Shown one piece after another: positions 50,984 to 61,655 of a DNA stretch of 64,000 bases. Made by a program: the position numbers and the translations under genes. The notes beneath the pieces were generated by a model. It did no database searches. It was not told where the DNA came from and saw nothing but the letters and a program-made list of their open reading frames with translations. This DNA is from Streptomyces rhizosphaerihabitans. GTDB taxonomy: Bacteria; Actinomycetota; Actinomycetes; Streptomycetales; Streptomycetaceae. The stretch lies in assembly GCF_025399795.1 (NCBI RefSeq), contig NZ_JAODTZ010000055.1, positions 1-64,000 on the forward strand, read 5' to 3'. The number at the start of each line of letters is the position of its first letter. Position 1 is the stretch's first letter.

Positions 50984-51044
50984 CGTGCTGCTTCGGGGGC
51001 TTCGGCCCGCTGATCGCCGGCTTCAGCCCCCGTAGTCGCCTGCT

Positions 51045-52118
51045 TCAGCTCGCGTAGTCGCCGATGAGCGCCGCGCCCGTGGCGTGGTCTCCGCGCTCGG
51101 TGATCTCACCGGCGATCCAGGCGTCCACTCCGCGGTCCGCGAGGACGGCGAGGGCGACCTCGGCGGCCTCCTCGGGCACGATCGCCATCATGCCGACGCC
51201 CATGTTCAGCGTCTTCTCCAACTCCAGGCGCTCGACACCGCCGGTCCTGCCGACCAGGTCGAAGACCGGCGCGGGGGTCCAGGTCTCGCGGTCGACCACG
51301 GCGTGCAGACCGTCCGGGATGACACGCGCCAGGTTGGCCGCCAGGCCACCGCCGGTGATGTGGCTGAAGGCGTGCACCTCGGTGCTCTTCGTCAGCGTCA
51401 GGCAGTCCAGCGAGTAGATCTTGGTGGGCTCCAGGAGCTCCTCGCCGAGCGTGCGGCCGAACTCCTCGATGTGCTGGTCCAGGCGCAGGTTCGCCCGGTC
51501 GAAGAGGACGTGCCGGACGAGCGAGTACCCGTTCGAGTGAAGACCGGAGGCCGCCATGGCGATCACCGCGTCACCCGTACGGATGCGATCCGGTCCGAGC
51601 AGCTGGTCGGCCTCGACCACGCCCGTACCGGCGCCGGCGACGTCGAAGTCGTCCGGACCGAGCAGACCGGGGTGTTCGGCCGTCTCGCCGCCCACCAGGG
51701 CGCAGCCGGCCAGGACACAGCCCTCGGCGATGCCCTTCACGATGGCCGCGACCCGCTCCGGGTGGACCTTGCCCACACAGATGTAGTCGGTCATGAAGAG
51801 CGGCTCGGCGCCGCACACCACGATGTCGTCCATGACCATCGCGACGAGGTCGTGGCCGATGGTGTCGTACACGCCCAGCTGGCGGGCGATGTCGACCTTG
51901 GTGCCCACGCCGTCGGTGGCGGAGGCGAGCAGCGGACGCTCGAAACGCTTGAGGGCGGAGGCGTCGAAGAGGCCGGCGAAGCCGCCGAGGCCGCCGAGGA
52001 CCTCGGGGCGCTGCGTCTTCTTCACCCACTCCTTCATCAGCTCTACGGCGCGGTCGCCCGCCTCGATGTCGACTCCGGCAGCCGCGTAGGACGCACCGGA
52101 AGCACTGCTCTCAGACAT
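51045..52118 (-). CDS. purM: Phosphoribosylformylglycinamidine cyclo-ligase (AIR synthetase)
   Basis: A 357-residue cytosolic enzyme closing the imidazole ring in purine synthesis, converting FGAM to AIR with ATP. Family landmarks are visible: YAAAGVDIEAGDRAVELMK at the N-terminus, LLASATDGVGTKVDIAR, GETAEHPGLL and HITGGGLAANLARV. ATG 52118. It lies 42 bp downstream of purF, almost certainly in one operon. Confidence 0.96.
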   Translation of the reverse strand: MSESSASGASYAAAGVDIEAGDRAVELMKEWVKKTQRPEVLGGLGGFAGLFDASALKRFERPLLASATDGVGTKVDIARQLGVYDTIGHDLVAMVMDDIVVCGAEPLFMTDYICVGKVHPERVAAIVKGIAEGCVLAGCALVGGETAEHPGLLGPDDFDVAGAGTGVVEADQLLGPDRIRTGDAVIAMAASGLHSNGYSLVRHVLFDRANLRLDQHIEEFGRTLGEELLEPTKIYSLDCLTLTKSTEVHAFSHITGGGLAANLARVIPDGLHAVVDRETWTPAPVFDLVGRTGGVERLELEKTLNMGVGMMAIVPEEAAEVALAVLADRGVDAWIAGEITERGDHATGAALIGDYAS

Positions 52119-52160
52119 TGCCTGGGATCTTTCGGGTTGGTGAAACGGGGCTCTGCGGCA

Positions 52161-53687
52161 CTACGGGCGACGGATGGCGTCAGCCGCGGCCGTGGCTGCG
52201 GGACCCGCGGCCAGCTCGGTCTCCAGGAGCTGCTTGCCGAGCAGTTCGGGGTCCGGAAGGTCCATCGGGTACTCGCCGTCGAAGCAGGCGCGGCACAGAT
52301 TCGGCTTGTCGATCGTCGTGGCCTCGATCATCCCGTCGAGCGAGATGTACGAGAGCGAGTCGGCGCCGAGCGAGGTGCCGATCTCCTCGATGGTCATGCC
52401 GTTCGCGATCAGCTCTGCGCGGGTCGCGAAGTCGATGCCGAAGAAGCAGGGCCACTTCACGGGCGGGGAGGAGATCCGGATGTGGACCTCGGCCGCACCG
52501 GCCTCGCGCAGCATCCGGACGAGGGCGCGCTGCGTGTTGCCGCGCACGATCGAGTCGTCGACGACGACCAGTCGCTTGCCCTTGATGACTTCCTTGAGCG
52601 GATTCAGCTTCAGGCGGATTCCGAGCTGGCGGATCGTCTGCGACGGCTGGATGAAGGTCCGGCCGACATAGGCGTTCTTGACCAGGCCGGCGCCGAACGG
52701 GATGCCTGAGGCCTCCGCGTAACCGATCGCGGCGGGTGTCCCGGACTCCGGGGTCGCTATCACCAGGTCGGCCTCCACAGGGGCTTCCTTGGCGAGTTTG
52801 CGGCCCATCTCGACGCGCGAGAGGTACACGTTCCGACCGGCGATGTCCGTGTCGGGGCGGGCCAGATAGACGTACTCGAAGATGCAGCCCTTGGGCTTCG
52901 CTTCCGCGAATCGCGAGGTCCGCAGACCGTTCTCGTCGATGGCGACGAACTCGCCCGGCTCGATCTCGCGCACATAGCTGGCGCCGCAGATGTCGAGGGC
53001 GGCGGACTCGGAGGCCACCACCCAGCCGCGCTCCAGGCGACCGAGGACCAGCGGGCGGATGCCCTGCGGGTCACGGGCGGCGTAGAGGGTGTGTTCGTTC
53101 ATGAAGACGAGCGAGAAGGCGCCCATGACCTGCGGGAGGACCTTGATGGAGGCCTCTTCTATGGTCAGCGGCTTGCCGTCGTCGTCGACCTGGGCCGCGA
53201 GGAGCGCGGTGAGCAGGTCGGTGTCGTTGGTGGCCGCCACACGGGTGGTGCGGCCTTCCTGCTTGGGCAGGTCCGCGACCATCTCGGCGAGCTGCGCCGT
53301 GTTGACGAGGTTGCCGTTGTGGCCGAGCGCGATGGAACCGTGCGCGGTGGCACGGAACGTCGGCTGGGCGTTCTCCCACACGGAGGCACCGGTGGTCGAG
53401 TAGCGGGCGTGACCGACCGCGATATGACCCTGGAGCGAACCGAGCGAGGTCTCGTCGAAGACCTGGGACACAAGGCCCATGTCCTTGAAGACGAGGATCT
53501 GGGAGCCGTTGCTGACCGCGATTCCCGCGGATTCCTGACCCCGATGCTGGAGGGCGTAGAGCCCGAAGTAAGTGAGCTTGGCGACCTCTTCGCCCGGAGC
53601 CCAGACACCGAAGACGCCACAAGCGTCCTGGGGGCCTTTCTCACCGGGGAGCAGATCATGATTGAGTCGACCGTCACCACGTGGCAC
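52161..53687 (-). CDS. purF: Amidophosphoribosyltransferase
   Basis: A 508-residue enzyme making phosphoribosylamine, the first committed step of purine synthesis. The N-terminal nucleophile is Cys23 in QDACGVFG, so a 22-residue propeptide must be removed as in B. subtilis PurF. Four cysteines for a 4Fe-4S cluster are visible: GCIFEYVY, WPCFFGID and LCRAC. PRPP binding is by VVVDDSIVRGNT. I prefer GTG 53687, since upstream residues do not fit the family. It is first in the purF-purM operon. Confidence 0.95.
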   Translation of the reverse strand: MPRGDGRLNHDLLPGEKGPQDACGVFGVWAPGEEVAKLTYFGLYALQHRGQESAGIAVSNGSQILVFKDMGLVSQVFDETSLGSLQGHIAVGHARYSTTGASVWENAQPTFRATAHGSIALGHNGNLVNTAQLAEMVADLPKQEGRTTRVAATNDTDLLTALLAAQVDDDGKPLTIEEASIKVLPQVMGAFSLVFMNEHTLYAARDPQGIRPLVLGRLERGWVVASESAALDICGASYVREIEPGEFVAIDENGLRTSRFAEAKPKGCIFEYVYLARPDTDIAGRNVYLSRVEMGRKLAKEAPVEADLVIATPESGTPAAIGYAEASGIPFGAGLVKNAYVGRTFIQPSQTIRQLGIRLKLNPLKEVIKGKRLVVVDDSIVRGNTQRALVRMLREAGAAEVHIRISSPPVKWPCFFGIDFATRAELIANGMTIEEIGTSLGADSLSYISLDGMIEATTIDKPNLCRACFDGEYPMDLPDPELLGKQLLETELAAGPAATAAADAIRRP

Positions 53688-53748
53688 GGCACCGAGTGTA
53701 GGCGAGATCGACCACTGGTCCGAATTGGGGATACGGGCCCTCAACGGA

Positions 53749-54540
53749 TCATTCGTCGGCCACCGCACTGACGACAGTGCCGTTCGCGCTGGTCAGCGCG
53801 ATGCCGCGATGATCCAACACGTAGGTGACCTTGCCGTCGAAGAGCCCCAGCAGTGTCTTCTCGGTCCTCATGAGTGAGTCTTGGCACATCATGCGGGTGG
53901 TTCTGGCCGGACCGAGGGCGATATGTCCGTCGCCGACGGTGGCCTGGGCAGACGCGTGGTTGCAGCCGAGCCGGCCGTCGAAGGTGCCGTCCGCGCGGAG
54001 GACGAAGTACGCGTTCGCCCCTTTCGGGAGCGGCTGGGAGACGTTCTTGTCACCCAGTGCCGTGACCTTCCACTTGGTCCCTCGAAGGGGCGCGTCCTTC
54101 TCCTTGGTGAGGCTGATCCGGTCGCCGCCGTCCGCGGTGAGCGTCAGCCGGTCGCCGTTGGTGTTCGCCGTGAACGGGCCCTTGTCCGCGAAGGCGCGGC
54201 CCAGGTTCCGCTCGAAGCCCATCGGGCCCTTCTCGCAGGCCATGTCCGTCGTCCACATTCCGCCGAACTCGACGCGGTCGCCCGTGAAGGTGGCCTTCGA
54301 GCCGAACCCGTTGCAGCCGAGGTTGCCGCTGACGCGGCCGTCGTCCGCGATCTTCAGATATGTGCCGGAGGGTGCCCGCGCGGTCCTCCCGCCCACGGTG
54401 AGGCTGTCGACCGTCCAGTGGACGCCGCTCACGTGCGCCGTCTCCGGCCGGGCGGAACCGCTCCCCGCCGTCTGGGTACCGCACGCGGCGGCGAGGGGAA
54501 GCAGGGTAAGGACACCGAGGGTCGTTCGCTGCTTGTCCAT
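53749..54540 (-). CDS. Lipoprotein with two META domains
   Basis: A 263-residue surface lipoprotein with lipobox LAAAC (Cys20). Two META (HslJ-like) domains follow: about 40-140 with GNLGCNGFGSKATFTGD and TTDMAC, and about 148-250 with GRLGCNHASAQATVGDG and TTRMMCQD, each with the conserved cysteine pair. META domains are implicated in stress tolerance and protein quality outside the membrane; the precise role is unknown. ATG 54540. Its stop is 61 bp from the purF start, in the same direction. Confidence 0.85.
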   Translation of the reverse strand: MDKQRTTLGVLTLLPLAAACGTQTAGSGSARPETAHVSGVHWTVDSLTVGGRTARAPSGTYLKIADDGRVSGNLGCNGFGSKATFTGDRVEFGGMWTTDMACEKGPMGFERNLGRAFADKGPFTANTNGDRLTLTADGGDRISLTKEKDAPLRGTKWKVTALGDKNVSQPLPKGANAYFVLRADGTFDGRLGCNHASAQATVGDGHIALGPARTTRMMCQDSLMRTEKTLLGLFDGKVTYVLDHRGIALTSANGTVVSAVADE

Positions 54541-54598
54541 GCGGATGGGACGGGAGAGGGTGGGGGACCGGTTCCCCTCGGAGCTGGTGAGGGTGGGC

Positions 54599-55399
54599 TC
54601 AGCCCATCAGGGGCAGCAGTTTCGCGAGGTCGGCGCGCTCGCCGCTCGCGCTGACCTTCGCCTCGTCCAGCGCCGTCTTCCACTCCGTACGTCCCGTCGC
54701 GAGCCGGATCCAGGTCAGCGGGTCGGTCTCGACGACGTTCGGCGGAGTGCCGCGGGTGTGCCGGGGTCCTTCCACGCACTGCACGACGGCGTACGGCGGG
54801 ATCCGCACCTCCGTGGACGCACCGGGAGCCTTCACGGCGAGCGCGTCGGCGAGCAGCCGGGTGCAGGCGGCGAGGGCCTGGCGGTCGAAGGGGATGTCGA
54901 GCCCGGGGACGGCCGTGTTCAAGTCGTCGGTGTGGACGACGAGTTCTACGGTGCGGGTGACGAGGTAGTCATCGAGGGACATGGCGCCGGTACCGGTGGC
55001 GAGCAGCCGGGTGCCGGCGGGGTGCAGGGCGAGCCGCTCGGCGAAACGCTCCCCGACGCCGGCGAGGTGGGCGACGGGATCCGGATTGCGCTCGGCGAGT
55101 TGCCGGGCCGTGTCGGCGATGTCCCCGGAGTTCGCGGACGTCCCGAACGGCCAGTCGAGCACGGTGACCTCCGCCTTCGCGGGAGCGGGCCGGTCGAGGT
55201 TCCGGCCGACCACGTCGAGGGCCGTCCCGATGTGCGCGACCAGCTCCCGCACCGACCACTCACCAAGCCGCGTGGGCAGCGCGAGGTGCTCCGGGGTGAG
55301 GGTACTGACACCCTCCCGTACGTTCCCGAACTGCGCCCGCACGGCGGCGCGGATCCTGGCGGGGTTGTACGTCCGTGCGCGCTTCTTGACCGGAGGCAT
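54599..55399 (-). CDS. DinB-like / maleylpyruvate-isomerase-N family protein
   Basis: A 266-residue protein of the actinobacterial mycothiol-dependent-enzyme superfamily. The first 160 residues form a four-helix DinB-like bundle (LPTRLGEWSVRELVAHIGTA; later RTVELVVHTDDL with a likely metal-ligand His). A C-terminal domain of the sterol-carrier-like kind follows (VVETDPLTWIRLATGRTEW). A mycothiol-dependent transferase or isomerase role is possible, with unknown substrate. ATG 55399. It probably forms an operon with the META lipoprotein (58-bp gap). Confidence 0.75.
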   Translation of the reverse strand: MPPVKKRARTYNPARIRAAVRAQFGNVREGVSTLTPEHLALPTRLGEWSVRELVAHIGTALDVVGRNLDRPAPAKAEVTVLDWPFGTSANSGDIADTARQLAERNPDPVAHLAGVGERFAERLALHPAGTRLLATGTGAMSLDDYLVTRTVELVVHTDDLNTAVPGLDIPFDRQALAACTRLLADALAVKAPGASTEVRIPPYAVVQCVEGPRHTRGTPPNVVETDPLTWIRLATGRTEWKTALDEAKVSASGERADLAKLLPLMG

Positions 55400-55499
55400 G
55401 GCTTGGAGCCTACGGCTTGACGGCACAGCCGTTCAGGCCGCCAGGCAGTGGCCGGACACGGAAGGGCGACGCTCCGCGCTGAAGCGTCAACGCCCGCGC

Positions 55500-55959
55500 G
55501 CACCTGGCCTGCGCCTGGAGGGGTTGGCGACTGTTGCCCTCTGGCTTGCGGACCAGGCCCGACCTGGACCTGTATCAGGGCCGAGGGCTAAGAGTGGAGG
55601 CGTATCGAGAGGGCCGGGCGAAACCGGACGCGGTACTCACTCCCGAAGCCCACTTCGCGGGTGCGGGCGAATGGGCCGACCCGGACGGAACGCTCATGGT
55701 CGTCGAGGTCACCTCATACGATTCCGACACCGACCGACGGGACCGGCACGAGAAGCCGGCCGCCTACGGCCAGGCCGGAATCCCGGTGTACCTCCTGATC
55801 GACCGGGACTCCTGCACCATCACCGTGCACAGCGCCCCGGACCGCAAGGTCGGGGGCTACCGCACCCTTCACACGGCGAAGTTCGGCGAGAAGGTGTCCG
55901 TCCCCGACCCGATCGGCATCGAACTCGACACGGAGATCCTCAAGAACTACGTCCGATGA
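55500..55959 (+). pseudogene. Uma2-family endonuclease remnant, 5'-truncated and frameshifted
   Basis: From about 55560 one frame reads RPDLDLYQGRGLRVEAYREG, PDAVLTPEAHFAGAGEWADP, VVEVTSYDSDTDRRDRHEK and GIPVYLLIDRD to a stop at 55957-55959. This is the C-terminal two thirds of the Uma2 (DUF820) restriction-endonuclease-like fold so common in Streptomyces. The preceding family segment appears in another frame (LATVALWLADQARP, before about 55560), and the N-terminal 40-50 residues are missing. The frame could restart at 55534, but the product would lack part of the fold. Confidence 0.65.
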
Positions 55960-55966
55960 ACCGAGG

Positions 55967-56000
55967 AGCCCCCGCCCGGATCTGCATCCGGGCGGGGGCT
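55967..56000. terminator. Bidirectional terminator between Uma2 remnant and purL
   Basis: A perfect 14-bp inverted repeat (55967-55980 and 55987-56000) sits 48 bp from the purL stop codon. Confidence 0.75.
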
Positions 56001-56048
56001 TCGCCGTACAAGCCGTAGAGCCGTACAAGCCCATAGGGGCTGAACCGA

Positions 56049-58318
<2,270 letters not shown>

Positions 58319-58322
<4 letters not shown>

Positions 58323-59023
58323 GCGTTGACCAGCTTCTTGAGGATCGAGGTGAAGAAGGGGAGGCCGTCGGTGCGGCCGGAGCCGACGAGGGGCTCGACG
58401 GCGTGCTCCGGATGCGGCATCAGACCGACGACGTTGCCCGCCTCGTTCGTGATGCCGGCGATGTCGCGCAGCGAACCGTTCGGGTTACCGCATCCATCAG
58501 CGGCTTCGCCACGGACCACGTAACGGAACGCGACCCGGCCTTCGGCCTCCAGCATGTCGAGCGTGTGCTCGTCGGCGACGTACCGCCCGTCCATGTTCTT
58601 CAGCGGGATGTGGATCTCCTGGCCGGCCGCGTAGTCGGCGGTCCAGGCGGTCCCCGCGTTCTCCACCCGCAGCTTCTGGTCACGGCAGATGAAGTGGAGG
58701 TGATTGTTGCCGAGCATCGCGCCGGGGAGAAGGTGCGCCTCGGTGAGGACCTGGAAGCCGTTGCAGATGCCGAGAACCGGCATTCCGGACTTCGCCTGCT
58801 CGATGACGGTCTCCATCACCGGCGAGAAGCGCGAGATGGCACCCGCCCGCAGATAGTCGCCGTACGAGAAACCGCCGGGCAGCACCACGGCGTCGACCTG
58901 CTTGAGGTCCTTGTCCTTGTGCCAGAGAGCTACGGGTTCGGCGCCCGCCAGCCTGATCGCGCGCTGGGTGTCGCGGTCGTCGAGGCTGCCGGGAAAGGTG
59001 ACGACTCCAATACGAGCGGTCAC
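58319..59023 (-). CDS. purQ: Phosphoribosylformylglycinamidine synthase subunit I (glutaminase)
   Basis: A 234-residue class I glutamine amidotransferase supplying ammonia to PurL. The nucleophile is the Cys in VLGICNGFQVL; the partner His and Glu are in MPHPEHAVEP. LPGGFSYGDYLRAG is the oxyanion region. The GTG start at 59023 overlaps the purS stop. Confidence 0.97.
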
Positions 59024-59283
59024 TTTCCGACCTCCGCGACTTCCTCGACCTTGACGGTGAAGTCCTCGATCACGGTGTTGGCGAGGAAGGATTCCGCCAG
59101 TTCATGGATGCGGGCGAGCGCGGCGTCGTCCACCGGTCCGTCCACTTCCAGTTCGAATCGCTTTCCCTGACGGACGTCGGAGACACCTTCGAAACCGAGG
59201 CGCGGCAGTGCACGCTGCACCGCCTGGCCCTGGGGGTCGAGGATCTCCGGCTTGAGCATGACGTCGACTACGACGCGTGCCAC
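59020..59283 (-). CDS. purS: Phosphoribosylformylglycinamidine synthase subunit PurS
   Basis: An 87-residue small subunit that bridges PurL and PurQ and helps channel ammonia. It is recognisable by VVVDVMLKPEILDPQGQAVQ and LEVDGPVDDAALARIHE. GTG 59283 is preferred over GTG 59289 because CGGGAG then lies at good spacing and the protein begins VARVVVDV as in relatives. It overlaps purQ by four bases. Confidence 0.95.
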   Translation of the reverse strand: MARVVVDVMLKPEILDPQGQAVQRALPRLGFEGVSDVRQGKRFELEVDGPVDDAALARIHELAESFLANTVIEDFTVKVEEVAEVGK

Positions 59284-59644
59284 TGGCACTCCCGGTGTGT
59301 GGTGCTGAGCAGGTCCCTTCAGACTACCCGTACGAAATTTCTACTCGCGTAGATTCGTAGAATCCTACGTGACCCCGATCACGATCCCGCATCGGTGCGG
59401 GGGCATCGACGGAAAATCCTGGGAAAAACCGCAGAAGAGCGGCAGGGCCTCATTGCCTTCGGACACGCGAGGGGATTTAGTCGGGCTTCACAATGCAATG
59501 CCGGGCACTGTACAAAGGAATTGGCAATAGCCGATACTTTGCTCAATAACAGCCGGACAGTCGACATCTCTCCGACAACTCCGTGGCGTCCACGCACGTC
59601 ATGACCGTTGATCGCAGAGGTGCCGCACGAAGGGACCGATATTC
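59284..59644. other. Divergent purS / lsr2-like promoter region
   Basis: These 361 bp have lower GC than the surrounding DNA, notably 59330-59365 and 59495-59570. They should hold the promoters of the purSQL operon and the Lsr2 gene. A Crp-like palindrome lies at 59369. No gene seen. Confidence 0.5.
59369..59382. promoter_or_regulatory. Crp-like palindrome between purS and lsr2-like genes
   Basis: GTGACCCCGATCAC fits GTGA-N6-TCAC. It is 86 bp upstream of purS and 263 bp before the Lsr2 gene. A site match only. Confidence 0.4.
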
Positions 59645-59962
59645 GTGGCGCAGCGTGTCGTGGTCACTCTCTTTGACGACATCGACGGCTCGGAAGCGGC
59701 GGAAACGATCGCCTTCGGACTCGACGGCAAGTCGTACGAGATCGACCTCAATCCAGCCAATGCCGAGGAACTGCGTAAGGCGCTCGAGCCGTACGTCGAG
59801 GCGGGCCGCAAGCAGTCGAAGTCCGGGAAGGCGTACACGCACACCGCGCTGACGCCCGACCCGGCGGCGGTCCGCGCCTGGGCCCGCTCCAGCAAGATGG
59901 ACGTGCCGCCGCGCGGCCGGATCCCCAAGAAGATCTACGAGGCGTTCGCCGAGGCGCACTGA
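59645..59962 (+). CDS. Lsr2 paralogue, nucleoid-associated xenogeneic silencer
   Basis: A 105-residue Lsr2-family protein. The N-terminal dimerisation/oligomerisation domain begins AQRVVVTLFDDIDGSEAAET. A short linker leads to the DNA-binding domain (ARSSKMDVPPRGRIPKKIYE) with the AT-hook-like RGR that inserts into the minor groove of AT-rich DNA. Streptomyces carry two copies; by position (next to purS) this is the second, LsrL-type paralogue (SCO4076 in S. coelicolor, from memory). GTG 59645 follows GAAGGGA. Confidence 0.93.
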   Translation: MAQRVVVTLFDDIDGSEAAETIAFGLDGKSYEIDLNPANAEELRKALEPYVEAGRKQSKSGKAYTHTALTPDPAAVRAWARSSKMDVPPRGRIPKKIYEAFAEAH

Positions 59963-60065
59963 GCCGGCGGCCCCGGGCGGGGCACGCGACGAGGCACCCC
60001 ACCCAGGCCCCCCGGCCCGGGTGGGGTGCCCGCGAGACCCCTCCACCGGACCTGGAAGAACCGAC

Positions 60066-60096
60066 TTGCGCTGACCCCCGTCCGATCAGCTAGAGT
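60066..60096 (+). promoter_or_regulatory. Probable promoter of the tRNA-Gly genes
   Basis: TTGCGC (60066-60071) and TAGAGT (60091-60096) are separated by 19 bases, 50 bp before the first tRNA-Gly. Confidence 0.5.
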
Positions 60097-60146
60097 CTGG
60101 AACACGCCGAGGGGCCAGGCCGAAAAAGCCGGAACCCGAGGATCGT

Positions 60147-60218
60147 GCGGGTGTAGTTCAGTAGCAGAACATCCCCCTTCCAGGGGGAAGGCGCAGTGTG
60201 CAATTCCTGTCACCCGCT
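60147..60218 (+). tRNA. tRNA-Gly (UCC) with non-canonical D-loop and T-arm
   Basis: A 72-base cloverleaf. Acceptor (GCGGGTG/CACCCGC), D-stem and anticodon stem pair well, and the loop CTTCCAG gives UCC. The T-loop, however, is TGCAATT instead of TTCRANY, so the sequence is GTGC where GTTC is universal. The T-stem CAGTG/CCTGT pairs poorly. The D-loop AGTAGCA lacks the G18-G19 pair. Staphylococcal tRNA-Gly used only for peptidoglycan bridges shows these same changes and the same anticodon. A canonical tRNA-Gly lies 118 bp downstream. Confidence 0.9.
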
Positions 60219-60246
60219 CTGCATCGCTTACCAACCACAGTTGGGG

Positions 60247-60284
60247 TTCCCCCCTGCTCGAGCTTGTCGAGAGCTTGGGGGAGG
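60247..60284. repeat. Intergenic palindromic repeat between the two tRNA-Gly genes
   Basis: CCCCCCTGCTCGAGCTTGTC followed by GAGAGCTTGGGGGAG is an imperfect palindrome of a type scattered through Streptomyces intergenic DNA, related to that at about 13091. It lies between two stable-RNA genes. Confidence 0.6.
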
Positions 60285-60335
60285 ATCAGGTAAGGTGGTG
60301 CTCGCACCGATCGGTGGAAGCCGGTCGGAGGCAAT

Positions 60336-60408
60336 GCGGACGTAGCTCAGTTGGTAGAGCGCAACCTTGCCAAGGTTGAGGTCGCCAGTTCGAACCTGGT
60401 CGTCCGCT
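60336..60408 (+). tRNA. tRNA-Gly (GCC)
   Basis: A canonical 73-base cloverleaf. Loop TTGCCAA gives GCC, the T-arm GCCAGTTCGAACCTGGT is normal, and the D-loop keeps GG. The 3' CCA is encoded (60409-60411), unlike the other tRNA genes in this window. Confidence 0.96.
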
Positions 60409-60413
60409 CCAGA

Positions 60414-60447
60414 AAAGAAGCCCCTGACCTCAGGTCGGGGGCTTCTT
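60414..60447 (+). terminator. Intrinsic terminator after tRNA-Gly (GCC)
   Basis: An inverted repeat AAGAAGCCCC/GGGGCTTCTT with an inner stem, directly after the tRNA. Confidence 0.8.
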
Positions 60448-60551
60448 CGTGTGCGCCGGCCGTTCATGTCCGGGTGCCCTCTGACATTTGTCATGTGGAG
60501 TGATGACAACGCGCACTGCTGCCGGGACCCGTCCGCCGCGACGCTGATTCC

Positions 60552-61655
60552 ATGAACACGAACCAGCACGATGACGTGATTGAGGTCACTGATCTGCGGC
60601 GTGTGTACGGGGGCGACGGAAGAGATTTCGAGGCCGTGCGCGGAGTCACCTTCTCCGTTGGCCGCGGTGAGCTCTTCGCCCTTCTCGGCACCAACGGCGC
60701 CGGCAAGACATCCACCGTCGAGCTGATCGAGGGGCTCGCTCCCCCGGCCGGCGGGCGCGTGCGGGTCCTCGGGCACGATCCGTACATGGACCGGGCCGCC
60801 GTGCGGCCCCGTATCGGCGTGATGCTCCAGGAAGGCGGCTTCCCTTCCGAGCTGACGGTCGCGGAGACCACCCGGATGTGGGCGGCCTGCACCAGCGGGG
60901 CCCGGCCCCCGGAACAGGCGCTGGACAGGGTCGGTCTCGCGCACCGCTCCGACGTCCGTGTGAAGCAGTTGTCCGGCGGTGAGAAGCGGCGCCTCGACCT
61001 GGCGCTGGCGATCCTCGGCGGCCCCGAGGTCCTCTTCCTCGACGAGCCCACGACCGGACTCGACGTGGAAGGCCGCCGAAGCACGTGGGAGTTGGTACGC
61101 GAACTGCGCGACGCCGGGACCACGGTCCTGCTGACCACCCACTATCTGGAAGAGGCGGAGGTGCTCGCCAACCGGCTGGCGATCCTCCACGAAGGACGCA
61201 TCGCGGCCATCGGCACTCCGGCCGAGGTGACCGCCTCCCAGCCGTCGCACGTCTCCTTCGAGCTGCCGGACGGCTACTTCCCCGGCGACCTGCCGCCACT
61301 GCCGGAACTCGGCGTGCGCAGCCACGAGACCGCGGGCCGGATGATCAGGCTGCGCACCGACGAGCTGCAGCGGACGGCCACCGCCCTGCTGGTGTGGGCC
61401 GAGCGGGCGCGGGTCGAGCTACGGGGGCTCGATGTGCGCCCGGCCTCCCTGGAGGAGGCGTTCCTGCGGATCGCACGGGAGGCGGCGGCGAACGGCGTGA
61501 ACGGGCCGAGGACGGCGGAGGGGGCCACCGCTACGGCTACGGCTACGGCTACGGCTACGCAGGAGAAGTCGGCCGCGGATGTCCGGATGAGGACGACCGG
61601 GAACGACCGGAACAGCACCGCCGCGGATGCGCGGAAGAGGGGGAGGTCGGCATGA
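60552..61655 (+). CDS. ABC transporter ATP-binding protein
   Basis: A 367-residue ATPase of the drug/antibiotic exporter (ABC-2) class. Walker A GTNGAGKTS (about residue 47), signature LSGGEKRRLDLALAIL, Walker B VLFLDEPTTGLD and the H-loop TTHYLEEAEVL are intact. A C-terminal accessory region of about 130 residues follows, ending in a low-complexity tail with an alternating Ala-Thr run encoded by a hexanucleotide repeat. It pairs with the permease gene, which it overlaps by four bases. Confidence 0.92.
   Translation: MNTNQHDDVIEVTDLRRVYGGDGRDFEAVRGVTFSVGRGELFALLGTNGAGKTSTVELIEGLAPPAGGRVRVLGHDPYMDRAAVRPRIGVMLQEGGFPSELTVAETTRMWAACTSGARPPEQALDRVGLAHRSDVRVKQLSGGEKRRLDLALAILGGPEVLFLDEPTTGLDVEGRRSTWELVRELRDAGTTVLLTTHYLEEAEVLANRLAILHEGRIAAIGTPAEVTASQPSHVSFELPDGYFPGDLPPLPELGVRSHETAGRMIRLRTDELQRTATALLVWAERARVELRGLDVRPASLEEAFLRIAREAAANGVNGPRTAEGATATATATATATQEKSAADVRMRTTGNDRNSTAADARKRGRSA
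61530..61558 (+). repeat. Hexanucleotide repeat (GGCTAC)n inside the ATPase gene
   Basis: Nearly five consecutive copies of GGCTAC encode an alternating Ala-Thr run. Because the unit is six bases, copy changes keep the frame. Confidence 0.85.

Noticed and set aside
54981..56018. A 345-codon plus-strand frame spanning from the DinB-like gene into the Uma2 region
   Set aside because: Its first half is antisense to the DinB-like gene. Only the short LATVALWLADQARP stretch is meaningful, as part of the frameshifted Uma2 remnant.
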